Origin: Prinia subflava
Taxonomy: Eukaryota > Chordata > Aves > Passeriformes > Cisticolidae
Direction: 5' to 3'
Length of the DNA: 64,000 bases
Assembly (NCBI RefSeq): GCF_021018805.1
Contig: NC_086251.1
Coordinates: 20,255,098-20,319,097, forward strand
Shown: in pieces, positions 40,301-50,402 of the stretch
Layout: every line of letters starts with the position of its first letter
Numbering within the stretch: position 1 is the stretch's first letter
Position numbers and translations under genes: made by a program
Notes under the pieces: generated by a model
What the model was told of the DNA's origin: nothing
The model's input: the letters and a program-made list of their open reading frames with translations, nothing else
Databases searched by the model: none

Positions 40301-43300
40301 GAATTGGGACAGAAGTTACAACACTGTGGGTGCAGCTTTTGGAAGTAATTTTGTTATAGTGGTGAAAGGGTGACTATGGGTTGTTGAAATTCTTTGAAAG
40401 CATGTGTTTTTTTGTTGTATTTGTCTTGTCACAATATCTGACTCACTCAAAATATATCAGCAAAGCTGTTAAGTTTGGGAAGTATTGCCACTTTCTGGAT
40501 GAGGAACTGAAAGGTAAACAAACAGGATATTCAAAGCATTGTAGGCACCTAAGTACTACACAAATGTATGGATTAAGCTGCCTAAATACATCCAAGAATT
40601 TAATTCAGAGTAAACTGCTCTAGGCTACCACAGAGTTGCTGGCACAGCAAGAAATAGAAATTGCTCTTATGCCAGACCAGTGTCCTAATAACAAAATTGG
40701 GCTTTTCCTAGAAGTAGGGAACTGTATGTAACCATTTATGTGGTGTGTCACAACATGTGAGGAGAGCTCGTCCAGCGAGTGTCTTTTTTCAAGTTGTGGT
40801 TCTTTATGCACTGCTCTGGTAGATGGGGAAGTCAATTTGTTCTTGATTCCCCATCCTTTCCTGCAAATATCAGCAGGTTTGTTTAGTTGTGCTCTTCTGT
40901 GATCCCAGCAATCACTGATTCAGAATGAAACTGAGTCAGCCACATGTGTGAGTATATGTCACCAAAGGTAGTAACTCACACCAACCTCGTATCTCTGCTG
41001 AGTTTAACCCCAAGGCTCATAGCTGTTGCAGAAATATGACCTTTAAGCAGCCAAGTTGGTTAAATTGCTGTACAGAGGGAAACTATGTAAACAGGTCACT
41101 GGCTTTCGTATAGTTGCAGCTGCTGATGTGACTGTTGGTGTGGAAAAAAGAATAGCAAATCTTGTTTTGCTTGGCACAGAAACATATTTGCATTTTGAAA
41201 TGGGGTATGAAGTTAATGGGACTAAACTGCATAACATAAATAAAAAGTTTGCAGCTGCTGAAATATAGTTTCAAGAAAGGTACTGGTCTTTCCTGCACAT
41301 TTTTTCCCTACACAGTGATGGTTTAAAACAGCAAACTGCTTTTATTATGGCCAAGCTGCCCTCCATACTATTGGTTTTAATTTATATTTACATATTGATA
41401 ATGCTGTTAATTATGACATGAAATCTGTTATGAATTAATGATTAACTGCTGTTAATTTCTTCCAGCTAAATATTTGCTATGTTGAGTGTGTTATGGAGAT
41501 CATAAAATGATTCCCAAGCAGACCATGGGGCAGAGATTAACATACTGAGAAGAACAAGGCAAAGTTTTCAGGCTGGAAAGTGCTGGGCAGGGCTAGGAGG
41601 AAAATTTCTGCTATTGGGTTGCAGTGGGGCAAGAGAAAGTCATGCAGATACGAAACATAGCAGAGGGAAAGGAGGTAACACCAGAATGCCAAATGGAGTT
41701 ACTGTGTTTAAATGTGCTGAAAAGTGTTATATCATCTGTTAAGCCCGCTCACTTGTGTTGTTGATGTAAAATAAGAATGCCTTGCAGAGGATATTAAAGC
41801 TGCTGCTTTTTAAAATGATGTTTGGTTCAAGCAGTCTTGCTAGTTTTGCTCCAGCCTAAATTCTAAAATCTCTGATGGACTGACTTGTAAATTTTTGTCA
41901 TATCAGCAAGGTCTAAAGTGCAGACATTGAGCAAAAAGAGGGTACAACATAGGTCAGAGGTAGATTTAGTTAAGAAATATTCTGTAACAACTTTGTTCCC
42001 TACCAAACGTTCTCTACTTTCTCAGCTCCAAGCACGAGATGCACAAGCTACATCCAGCCTGGGCTTTTTTGGAAAACAAATTGGATGGCAAGTGGGTTTT
42101 ATGAATACATTCATAGTAATTTGGTGAACTGCAGGCCCATTTCTGGCTTCACACCAAACCTAGTGGTGCCACAGATGAAGCAATGCCCACTTCAGAATTT
42201 GTGTGAAACTTGAAGGGAAGAAATTCAAGAGTATCCTGAATCCTGAATATGAATGACCAGGGAGTGTTTTGCCACAGCAGCAATGGGCAGAATAAACCCT
42301 CCTGTCCGTGTTCCCGTGTGTTGGTACGATCCTCACACATCGCTTTATCTACACTTGGATTTGCCTTCTTTGTTTTTTTTAGGGTCAGGAGCTGACAATC
42401 CGTCAGATTGCTCTTCTTGGCTTCAGAGACTTGGTCTTGCTAAAAGTAAAGTTGGAAGAAATCCTTCCCCTGGTCCAGACAAAGGTTCCAGCTTCCATTG
42501 TCCAGATGCTGTTAATTCTGCAGGTGGGGAGCCTCTGCTCTTCTTCATCTAACTCTCTTGGGTATCTTGACCTCATTGAAATAATACAAATTGAAATCAT
42601 ACAAACACTGGAGGAAAAGTGGAGAGAGCAGAGGGTGTGATGAAGGGGGTGTTACATGTGTTTATTTGGGAGTGGTCAGTGTTAAAATGAGAGCTGAATT
42701 TGGATCCCCAAAATTGCAGAGGTTAAGCTAGTAGTTCTGTATGAGTTCTCACTGTTCTGATGTTCCAGTGACCCAGACTGGAACAGCAGGTGATATTAAA
42801 GTGTTACCTCAATTTCCCTGAAATGTTTTTTTTTAATACAAGAATCTTGAGAGCAAAGAGGATCTCAAAGCAGCATATTTGAGGAAAAAAGGCTTATTGA
42901 GGCTTTGCAGGAAGTTAAGTCTGAACGGTTTCTGAAATTACTGTTAAATTGGTTGGTGTTATCTCCCATCTTCACAGCTGTAAGCTGAACCACAGAGGGT
43001 GCTTTGCCTGCAGTCCTGCCTAGGAAAAGAGCAGTGCTTTGCCCAAGGCTTTTCTACAAAGAGGTGTTTTCTGGTAGAACCACCCTAGTACACTGTGCAC
43101 ATCCTCAGTGGGAGCACACCTTGTACCTTCCTGTCACTTGCTCAGAAAAAAGAACTGTCTGCTCAATGTCCAAAGGGTATGACTGTAACTGAACAAGGAG
43201 ATTGACTTGAAAGGCACCCAAACCTCCATCACCTTCAAAAGCTTTACTGACACACTTGGGATATTCCAGTACAGAGGGAATTGACAGACCCCAGGTTTTA

Positions 43301-46300
43301 TTCAAAAATCTTCTAAGGGTAATGTTGATTTTTTATGATTGATTTTCAGAGTGTCCATGAGCCTACTGGCCCCACTGAGGGTTACCTACAGCTGGAAGAG
43401 CTGGTCAAGCAGGTGGTGTCACCATTCCTGGGTTTGTGTGAGGATCACAGCTCCTCTGGCAGCACCTGCTTGCTTGGTAAGATGTGCACATTGTGCTGAA
43501 GCTGTTGTTGGGGTGCTCAGGTTGGGTAGTGGAAGGCATTGGTGCTGGAAAAGGAAACAGTGCATGACTCCACGAGAGACAGAAAACAAAGGCTAAACTT
43601 GAGAAAGCCCTGATTAATGTTTCTGAATGCAGATTTTTGTGACAGGCTTTTTGTTCTCCATGACTTTGTGAACTATTAGTGCTCCATCACTCCACACACA
43701 CCCCCACAAACTCTCCCCTCTCTCTGGACAAAGACTGAGTTTAAAACCCCTTTGTCCATGCCTGGTGTGCTTCTTTCACCACAGTGAGAAGCTGTACCTG
43801 GTCCTTTGCTGCCTGCTCTCTGTCCCTGCTTGCTGGCCTGCTTCAGCTGCTGTATCAATCCGCTTTTGCTCACAGCAGAACTATTGCATATTAATTCTGA
43901 GGGATGACAGGGATTTTGTATGAAGTCTTCCTTCCATCTGAGGATTCTTTTTAAAAAAGCCCTCAAATTAAAATTCTGTGTTTAAAGTGTGGATAAGCAT
44001 GTCCAGGTGAGAGAATGGGCACCTCACTTAAGGAGGTGTTTATTCTGGGAAATAATGCTTATTCTGGGAAACTGATTCACATGGTGCAGGAGCTCTGCTT
44101 ACACGTGTGGCCAGCCAGAGGAGGTTGGCTAGCTGATGGGCATAGTGTTACTGATTTGATAGTCAAGAAGATTTAAACAGAGCAAGTGAAGAAAACTCCA
44201 GTCTCCCTCTGTTTTTACTAGCTTTAGCCTTTGCTAAAATTGTAGCAAGCTGAAGACCCACAACCTGCTTTGTACTACACTTCAGCAGCATAGGGGAAAA
44301 GATGGTCTTGTGGTAGAAGAACTTATCAGAACTCAGACAATCTGTGCCTGTAATAAACTCATGGCATTGCTTTAGGAAAACTGGGGCTCAGGATTTTTCT
44401 TCTTGTGGTTGCTGGGCAATCAAATATCTTCTGTGCAAGTGAACATGGTTGTACAGTTCAGTGTTCTGATCCCAAGGCTCAGTCTAGACCAAAATCCCCT
44501 GTAAAAGTTGGACTTTGACAGATTTGATTGCTTTGCTGTTTATGGACATCTGCATTGAAAGGTAGCTGCCTGACTTGTACTGAAGCTTCTAGCCACCCTG
44601 GATTTCTGCCAGCTGAATGAGGCATTTGTGCCATTTAAAAGACCTACAAACTAGCCTTGTAAAGTTTATATGCCTTAAAATAATTCAACTTACTTTGATT
44701 TTAGTTGTCATTTATTTGTGTATATTTCCAAGATGGCCTTTTACCCTGGCTCCACCTTGTGCTGAGCTTGAGGAAGGAAGGCACTTGTGTTTGCAGTACA
44801 AGACAGGGACTGCAAAACAGCACTTTTCTACAAATAATCTTGGTATTTTGCAAGTGCTGCTGTGGAGGGTGGCTTCTTTCCCTTACCTTTCACTTGTAAT
44901 CAGACTTCTTTCTCTTCCTCTCTCCCTTTTCAGTTACCTTTTTGCTTTTTCAGAACCAGTTTCTTCTCTCACTGGGCAGCCTGTAATGATGGTGAAGCCC
45001 AGTAGGTTCTCTGCAGTAGCTTTTGGGAAGGGCTCTGTTGGGCTTTGGGTGTGCTTACATTCTACACAGCTGCTCTGGAGGCCAAACTGCCCTCTGCACT
45101 GGAGCCTTCAGGGTAAATGAGTGTTGGGAAACCTGACTGGAGTATCTGATCCCAGCTGAGAGTATTCATAAGGCTTCAGCCTGCAAGGCTGCTGTATCTT
45201 CAGCTGATTTAAAGTGAGAGAGGTGTGAAAGGGACAGGACTGCTCGCAGAGGGGAATTGTAGATGGCAGCATTCCCCCCTGCTCTCTGTTAGCACCCTTT
45301 TTGCTTTGCCTGTGTAAATTAGCCATAACCTGCATGGTAAGGATGGAGTATGCCAAAGGCATCCAGCTGGCTAAGAAACAGGGTTTGTATTGGGGACAGG
45401 AGAGAAGATAAAACAGCCACACATCACTGCTGATCTGAGGTTGTTTGCAAAAAAGTACCAGAAAAACTCCTCCCAGTTTATATTGCTGGTCATGAAGTAC
45501 CAAAATAAAAATAAAATTTCTAGCTCAGCTATGCATGATAACTGGCAGTAGCAGGGTGAAGTATGACTGCTCACCTGTTCCTCCCTGCAATAAAATTTGT
45601 TTTCTGCTTTTCTTCCTGATACAAGCTTCCAAAACTCTTGCAACCTTCAGTGACAAGCGTTTTGATTTGCATTTTGTTACTCTTGTGTTCTGCAGTCTTG
45701 ATTGGAAGCCTTTTATATGGTTTAAAGGCTTCAGACTTTATGAAATGAGACCCTGCACTTCAGTGAAGTTTGTGAGAAACAGAGACATGTATGGAATGGC
45801 TCCCTCAGCTGCTGCAGGGATAGACCCACAGGAGGTGTCCAAATTCACGTGGAACATTGCAGGGGGTGGAAGCCAGCAGATGAACACTAACAGTGTCTGA
45901 TTCAACCTGCTGGGGGGATTATAGTGAGCCAAGGCAAAACTGTGACTCTTGCCTTCCTTCACACTTTCAGTGCCAGAATTGAAATGTGCTTCATGATACT
46001 GCACTGGGGACTGCGTGTTGGGTCTGTGCTTTAGATCTGGCATTTTTCCTCCTTCATGCTTTTGCTGAGCAGATTGTGCAGCCCACATCCATCCATGCTG
46101 TGTCCCTGCCTTTCCTCTTCAGCACAAATACTGCCTCTCCCTTGTGCCCCTTTTCCCCAGGCTGTTGTGGACTGTTCCTGTGCACTGTTAGGTATTTTCT
46201 GTGTCCAGCCTCCAATCCAGACGTGTTGCAAAGTGGATGAAATGTCCTTTTTCTGGCATGATCTTTAAAAAATATGGTGGGATAATGCCAACAGAATGGC

Positions 46301-47146
46301 CTATTCCTAGGCAGATGGAGAGACAGTGCAATGTAAGCATCAGGAATTTCACACTGACAACAGCTAATGGCACTTCCTGAGAGAAATTTTTCAGAGGGAG
46401 GGATGGCAGCTCAAATCCCCACTGAATGTTTTATTTGGAGACTTGTGCCACTTTAATGTCACTTATTTTAGTGAGCCTGCATGTGAGAGTACCTGCTTGG
46501 TCTTCATATCTCGATAAAAGAGAAGACTCTCGGGATGCTAAGGAGAGTCCCTTGGTGACGCTTTGGCTCACTTCTCTCACAGGCAGCAGCCCCTACAGCA
46601 GGGTGGGAGTTCTCTCCTCTCTGGGGCAGAGGCAGATCTCCTTTCCCAACACCTCGCAGTACGAGCAGTGAGCTCCTGACTGTTTTCCAGGGTGGTGAGG
46701 TGGGGCACCCTGTAGCTGCACGCTGAATTCTCTCTGCTCCCCGAGGCCAGCCTGGCGGTGGGCAGTGCTTTGTCTGTGTGCTGCTGACCATCCCTGTTCC
46801 TCCTTCTCTTGCAGAGAGGCGCTACTCCCGATCCCGCCCCAAGGCCCTGACCCCGCTGACGGAGCAGGAGGGCGAGGCGTACCTGGAGAAGTGCGGGAGC
46901 ATCCGCCGGCACACGGTGGCCAACGCGCACTCGGACCTGCAGCTGCTGGCCATGGCCTCCATGCTGCACACGGGCATGGTGGCCGAGGAGCCGGACGGCT
47001 CCGAGCAGTGCCTGCTGCTGCAGCCCGGCTGCTTCGGCCACAGGCAGTGCTCCAGCGAGCCCAGCATCGCCGACGGCCCCGACGGCGCGGCGGCAGCGGG
47101 CGCCAGGCAGGACCCTGCCGAGCTGAACTGCACCTCTGTCAGCTAG
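22197..47146 (+). CDS. PRR5L: PRR5L (proline-rich 5-like, Protor-2), full coding span, 8 coding exons
   Basis: PRR5L is an accessory subunit of mTORC2 that binds Rictor, and it has been reported to associate with tristetraprolin and affect mRNA stability. It acts in the cytoplasm and has no signal peptide or membrane segment here. The eight exons are 22197-22366, 23728-23808, 27190-27238, 36035-36092, 38998-39089, 42383-42523, 43350-43476 and 46815-47146. All introns are GT-AG, all phases match, and the sum is 1,050 nt (349 residues plus stop). Family landmarks include MGSFRRPRPRFMSSPVLSDL near residue 18, SELGSFITDYFQ (about 89-100), ETLPTLQAIFYPVQ (about 137-150), the HbrB-like core through IVQMLLILQ (to 197), and LTPLTEQEGEAYLEKCGS in the last exon. 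Human PRR5L is, from memory, 368 residues. The shortfall here is explained mainly by about 20 residues missing after position 249. The start at 22197 was chosen because the first 17 residues (MKGGFA...QPHR) resemble the mammalian N-terminus. The in-frame ATG at 22248 has better Kozak context. Confidence 0.92.
22367..23727 (+). other. PRR5L: PRR5L intron, 1.4 kb
   Basis: A GT-AG intron from GTGAGC to a pyrimidine tract ending TTTTTTGGCAG. I see no repeat or exon inside. The 107-codon minus-strand frame at 22,342-22,665 overlaps the exon and has no family features. Confidence 0.85.
23728..23808 (+). CDS. PRR5L: PRR5L coding exon 2 (residues 57-84)
   Basis: This 81-base exon encodes (S)VQTAVINVFKGGGLQNNEL followed by YTLNENI and the first two bases of an arginine codon. 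It matches the conserved start of the HbrB-like region of PRR5/PRR5L. The acceptor is TTTTTTGGCAG and the donor AG|GTAGGT. Confidence 0.93.
23809..27189 (+). other. PRR5L: PRR5L intron, 3.4 kb
   Basis: A GT-AG intron. I found no coding exon or recognisable repeat. Composition is AT-leaning and ordinary. Confidence 0.8.
27190..27238 (+). CDS. PRR5L: PRR5L coding exon 3 (residues 84-100)
   Basis: This 49-base exon, too short to stand out as an open frame, encodes (R)RLLKSELGSFITDYFQ and ends in phase 0. Acceptor CTGTCTGCAG, donor CAG|GTATTG. The LL+(S/T)ELGSF motif is shared with PRR5 (Protor-1), marking the conserved Rictor-binding core of the family. Confidence 0.94.
28042..28079. repeat. 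Short imperfect tandem repeat
   Basis: The sequence GATTACATGATTTATTA is followed immediately by GATTACATGACTTA, a 17-base unit repeated imperfectly. It lies in an intron and looks like a slippage product. Confidence 0.6.
32786..32809. repeat. (GT)n microsatellite, 12 units
   Basis: An uninterrupted alternating GT run of 24 bases within a PRR5L intron. It is likely polymorphic between individuals. Confidence 0.95.
36035..36092 (+). CDS. PRR5L: PRR5L coding exon 4 (residues 101-120)
   Basis: This 58-base exon encodes NQLLAKGLLFMEEKVKLCE plus the first base of a glycine codon. The acceptor is CTCTTCTCTTGGCAG and the donor AAG|GTAAGT (near-consensus). The NQLL(A/T)KG segment is conserved between PRR5 and PRR5L. 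Confidence 0.94.
37948..37986. repeat. 20-bp perfect tandem duplication
   Basis: The unit CTTCAGTACAGAGTGATAAA occurs at 37948-37967 and again, for its first 19 bases, at 37968-37986. It lies in an intron and immediately precedes another local duplication. Confidence 0.9.
38003..38070. repeat. Interspersed local duplication (CAATTGTACAT...GACCTTTAGTGACCTT)
   Basis: Two near-copies of a segment starting CAATTGTACAT and containing GACCTTTAGTGACCTT occur at about 38003-38029 and 38040-38069. The second carries a small insertion. Together with the adjacent 20-bp duplication this shows repeated slippage or template-switching at one spot. Confidence 0.75.
38195..38232 (-). mobile_element. Possible CR1 fragment
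   Basis: The plus-strand text CTGTATTTGCACCTG at about 38,207 is identical over 15 bases to the CR1 copy at about 12,989. On the minus strand both encode an RCKYRLG-type peptide preceded by GN(L/P). The flanks do not align convincingly, so this could be a degraded CR1 remnant or chance. Confidence 0.35.
38998..39089 (+). CDS. PRR5L: PRR5L coding exon 5 (residues 120-150)
   Basis: This 92-base exon encodes (G)EDRIDVLSEIWDHYF then TETLPTLQAIFYPVQ and ends in phase 0. The acceptor is TCTGTTTCCATAG and the donor CAG|GTAACC. The LP(T/M)LQAIFYPVQG block is one of the most conserved in the PRR5 family and identifies the gene firmly. Confidence 0.95.
39090..42382 (+). other. PRR5L: PRR5L intron, 3.3 kb
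   Basis: A GT-AG intron. No exon or clear repeat recognised. Confidence 0.8.
42383..42523 (+). CDS. PRR5L: PRR5L coding exon 6 (residues 151-197)
   Basis: This is a 141-base, 47-codon exon in phase 0 on both sides. It encodes GQELTIRQIALLGFRDLVLL, then KVKLEEILPLVQTKVP and ASIVQMLLILQ. The acceptor has a T8 tract before AG and the donor is CAG|GTGGGG. This is the end of the HbrB-like domain. Because both ends are phase 0, the exon could be skipped without a frameshift. Confidence 0.95.
42524..43349 (+). other. PRR5L: PRR5L intron, 0.8 kb
   Basis: A short GT-AG intron ending TTGATTTTCAG. Nothing else recognised. Confidence 0.85.
43350..43476 (+). CDS. PRR5L: PRR5L coding exon 7 (residues 198-240)
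   Basis: This 127-base exon encodes SVHEPTGPTEGYLQLEELVK, then QVVSPFLGLCEDHSSSGSTC and LL, plus one base of the next codon. The first two thirds are strongly conserved. The tail from GLCEDH onward differs from mammals and is a variable linker. The acceptor is TTTTCAG and the donor TTG|GTAAGA. Confidence 0.92.
43477..46814 (+). other. PRR5L: PRR5L intron, 3.3 kb
   Basis: A GT-AG intron from GTAAGA to TTCTCTTGCAG. I looked here for an exon that might carry the residues apparently absent from the last exon and saw none. A direct repeat of TTATTCTGGGAAA lies near 44,040 and 44,059. Confidence 0.75.
46815..47146 (+). CDS. PRR5L: PRR5L terminal coding exon (residues 240-349, stop TAG)
   Basis: The exon encodes (E)RRYSRSRPKA, then LTPLTEQEGEAYLEKCGSIR and RHTVANAHSDLQLLAMASML. 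A variable stretch follows, then HRQCSSEPSIADGPDG and the C-terminus ELNCTSVS. This matches the mammalian C-terminal region. Mammals, as I recall them, have about 20 further residues between RPK and LTPLTEQE that are absent here. The exon is far more GC- and CpG-rich than exons 2-7, with third positions almost all G or C, so it forms a local CpG-rich patch. The stop TAG is at 47144-47146. Confidence 0.93.
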
Positions 47147-49424
47147 GAGGAGGCTGGCCCACGAGTGGAGAGCTGCATGCACTAAGCTGGACACAGGGGT
47201 GTGTCATCCCTGCTGGGAAAAGAAGAGAAAAATAGGAATTCTGCTCATGCCATCGAAGTGGGCTCGAGGGTTCTTATGGCTGAGAATGCTCTCTAGACAG
47301 GTTCTTTTACCAGTCTGGGATCATCGTTGATGGAGGTACCAGGCTGCTCCCAAATGACCACTGAGGGCTGTAAAGGTTTTGCTGTTGAACAGCACAGTCT
47401 GCCTTCTGTAAGCTTTCTCCCTCTACTAGTATAAACCTTTTGGCATCAGGTTTCCTTCTTTTTCTTTGGTATGATACAAATTGAGTTCTTTCTGCTTTTC
47501 TCTATCTTTCCCAATTGTGATTCTTCTTTGTTCTTTGTCCCTGCAGTAGAGACCTCTGTGCTCGGTGTTCTCTTTGCTTTTGGTGCTAGCGTGGTGAATG
47601 CTGCACACTTCATTTCTCTTTTGAAATTGAACTCAGGGATGAAACCATCCTGCAGAAAGATCTGAAGTGGCTGGTGAGAGGAGGAGATCCTTTACCTTGC
47701 TTCCCATGGGCATGGATGAAAAGTCCAAATCAGAATTAATCAGACTTCCTTTTATCCAGGCCCACAGAGAACTGAGTATATGTGGAGTCTGAGCTGAGTT
47801 TTGGTTCCAGTCATAGCTTGGGGGTTTTGGTATTAATTGGGTGAAAAGGATGACTGGGGTGTGTAAATTGGATGCAAAATATACTGAGCATCCTTGCATT
47901 TGGCATCAGTTTGCTCTCAAAATTTCAGTGATGATTGGGCTATGATGAAAGAGAAAATGAGATGGGAAGGAGATGCTGCACTTGTGTGGGAGATGTACAA
48001 GGGCTTCTCAGCACTGGGTCATCGTGACTCCAGATCAGGAGGGGATGATCAGGATTTCATCCTGGACTTACCCTGGTACTTTTAGCACTTGCAGATTTCA
48101 TGAGACTGAGGATAACAGCGGGGTGTGGAAAGGAGCCCTGCCTCAGTGTATTCATGAAGTGCTCCTGACCTCCAGTGGTATCTGACTCAGTGCAGCACTG
48201 CTTTTAAGATAAAGTGAGGCTCTTTGCAGTCTTTGGTTTTGTTTTTGTTGTGAAGATTAGGAGTGGATCCAGTTTCCAGCTGTCTGTTTCAGGCACTGCA
48301 TTCTGCGGTGTCTGCTTTGTAGCATCACTTGGAACTCCAATGCTGCTTCTGTGGGGACAGATCCAATCTGTTTGAGCTGTCCCCACGATACTCTGCTGCT
48401 GTCTTGCTAAGCAGATTTGCAAGTGTAATTATAGGCTTAGAGGTGAACTGCAGTGCTGCCTTAAATGTCAAATCCCATTAAAAATATGGACACAACACAA
48501 CTACCACTTGAATCTACTCCAAGTGGTACTGTAGATAAGTGTGTCTTGACAAGGAAACAGAAGGTTAGGCTGAGCATCAGGATGTTTTTTGCATGCTATG
48601 ACATTAACTGCAGAATTTGCCCTGCTTCTGCTGGACATTAAACAGTTTCTGCTCCACTAGCTGCACTGGAAGTACAGCTCTGACCTGCCAGGATTCAGCA
48701 TTAGTGGCACATGCAGCAAAAGGAGAGCAAGTTATTATTTGGCCACAAAGCATCAGAAATACCAGCTATGAGCTCAAGCTGTGCTGCCTTGATAAATGAG
48801 GGTGTTGCATTTTCTTGTGTGGTTTGCAATGTTGAGACAGATACTTGGATCTCTCCTTTTCCCTCCTGTCAGCAGAGCTCTTGGCCTTTGGGGAAAGGCC
48901 GAGTGTTTGGATCACCAGCTGTGCTTTCCGTGTCAGGAAAGGAGGTTCAGGCTGCCTCCTCCTCCTGAGAGCACCCACAGCCCAGCAGAGGCCAGGAAGA
49001 TGTGCCTTACAGCAGCCTTCCCTCAGATGGATTACAGGACAAATTGCTCTCCTGTTCATAAATTGGACTGACCAGGCCAGCTTACTGTCCTCTGCCCCAG
49101 GGCAGCCATGGGCTGTGGTGGAGCTTCAGAACTCTGTGGTGGCAGCCAAGCCACGCTGGCCTTGCCTTGGCGCAGTCCCTGCAGCATGGGGCAGATGATG
49201 GTGTCCTGCTCACAGTCAATTTCTTTGGCCCTTTGCCATGATTTAAAGCCTTCTCTTGGTCACACTGAGGTGTGTGGGGAGGTGGTCACCCTGCAGCATT
49301 TCAGTTCACTCTTATGAATGCTTTTCTTCTTTCTCTTTCTCCTCTAACCCATTTGCCTTCTGTAAATACCCAAATCTTTTCTATTGGAGAGCAGCAGCCC
49401 GTTTTAATGGTGAAAACTAGAATG

Positions 49425-49436
49425 ATTTATTTATTT
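49425..49436 (+). promoter_or_regulatory. PRR5L: AU-rich element (tristetraprolin-type) in presumed PRR5L 3' UTR
   Basis: ATTTATTTATTT contains the nonamer TTATTTATT (49427-49435), the preferred binding site of the tristetraprolin family. It would act in the mRNA only if the 3' UTR reaches this point. Confidence 0.45.
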
Positions 49437-49620
49437 CCTGACATATTCTTGGATCATCTCTAGGGCTAATAGGAGTTAGTCCTGGTTTTAACTTGAATTT
49501 CTTTCATTTTACACACATGTATGATTTTAATTATTTTGGTTTTGTATCTGTTACCTTGCAAAAATTTGCACCAAGCCCTCTGAATCATGCACTTCCCCCC
49601 TTGTTTTGTTTTTATGGAGA

Positions 49621-49626
49621 ATTAAA
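49621..49626 (+). terminator. PRR5L: Candidate PRR5L poly(A) signal ATTAAA
   Basis: ATTAAA is the commonest variant hexamer. A TGGTGGCTTTACTTTGTA stretch follows as a possible downstream element. The choice among several hexamers is uncertain. Confidence 0.35.
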
Positions 49627-50383
49627 GCTGGTGGCTTTACTTTGTAAACTGAAGTAAACACAACTCTGTTCTGAAAACCACACCGAGAGTATGGCCGTGA
49701 CCACCACATTTACAGCCACGTGAGATTGCACAAGCCTCTGCAAGCACTTTTCTTTTACAGATGGGGCACACCTGAAGGAAGCCTGTGGCTGGGAAGCTGT
49801 GCCGTGTTGGCAGTGTGGGGCTGGCCTGGAGGGGCCCTGGGAGCAGCTCTGGGGGCAGTGCTGAGCGCCTGCTCTCTGCTGAGGAGCCTTCCAGTCCTCT
49901 GGAAGCAAAGACTGTCCCCAGGCCAGAGCTGCAGCATGACAAACACCTGCATTTTGGATACAGATTCTGCTTTGGGGTTGCATGGTGTTGCTGACCATGT
50001 CACACAGCTGTGACAGGGCCACAGGGCGAGTCTTTTCTACGCTCGTGGTCACCAGCTTGAAGAAACCTCCTGGAGGAGCTGTCAGAATGGGAAGAAGGAG
50101 TTTCTCTCACCACCTCCTGAAGCCTGTTACCTTCTACTTTGATAATGACCTAGACTGAGTCACCTCTCATCACACTGAATCTGTCTTCCCTTTTTACTCT
50201 GTCTCCTTCTTAAGGTAAGTGATTTATTCTGTGTCCATGCAATTCTGTCATAAGCTTATTGATGGGGCTATTCTTAGTAGTACTGACCTTTTTCCTGATA
50301 TTCCCCATAGCCAAGCACATGTTTTTATTGCCAGAAAGCAGAGCTGCTTCTGGCCCTAGCCACGGGGATGGCAACTTGGTTTC

Positions 50384-50402
50384 TTTTTTTTTTTTTTTTT
50401 TT
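50384..50402. repeat. Poly(T) run, 19 bases
   Basis: An uninterrupted T19. No flanking target-site duplication or retrotransposon body is recognised next to it, so it is listed only as a simple repeat. Confidence 0.9.

Larger units (their letters stand above)
47147..49645 (+). other. PRR5L: Probable PRR5L 3' UTR
   Basis: The sequence after the stop is non-coding. Candidate poly(A) signals are ATTAAA at about 48,477 and 48,636, ATTAAA at 49621-49626 (followed by a T/G-rich stretch), and AATAAA at 50825-50830. I chose the 49,621 signal because it follows an AU-rich element and has a reasonable downstream region, but alternative ends up to about 50.85 kb are possible. Confidence 0.45.

Noticed and set aside
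43477..46814. A hidden cassette exon that would supply the PRR5L residues missing after position 249
   Set aside because: No stretch resembling the expected peptide was seen. An exon in this intron would also insert sequence before residue 240, not after 249.
46577..47194. 205-codon minus-strand frame
   Set aside because: It is antisense to the PRR5L last exon. It exists because that exon is GC-rich and shows no family features.
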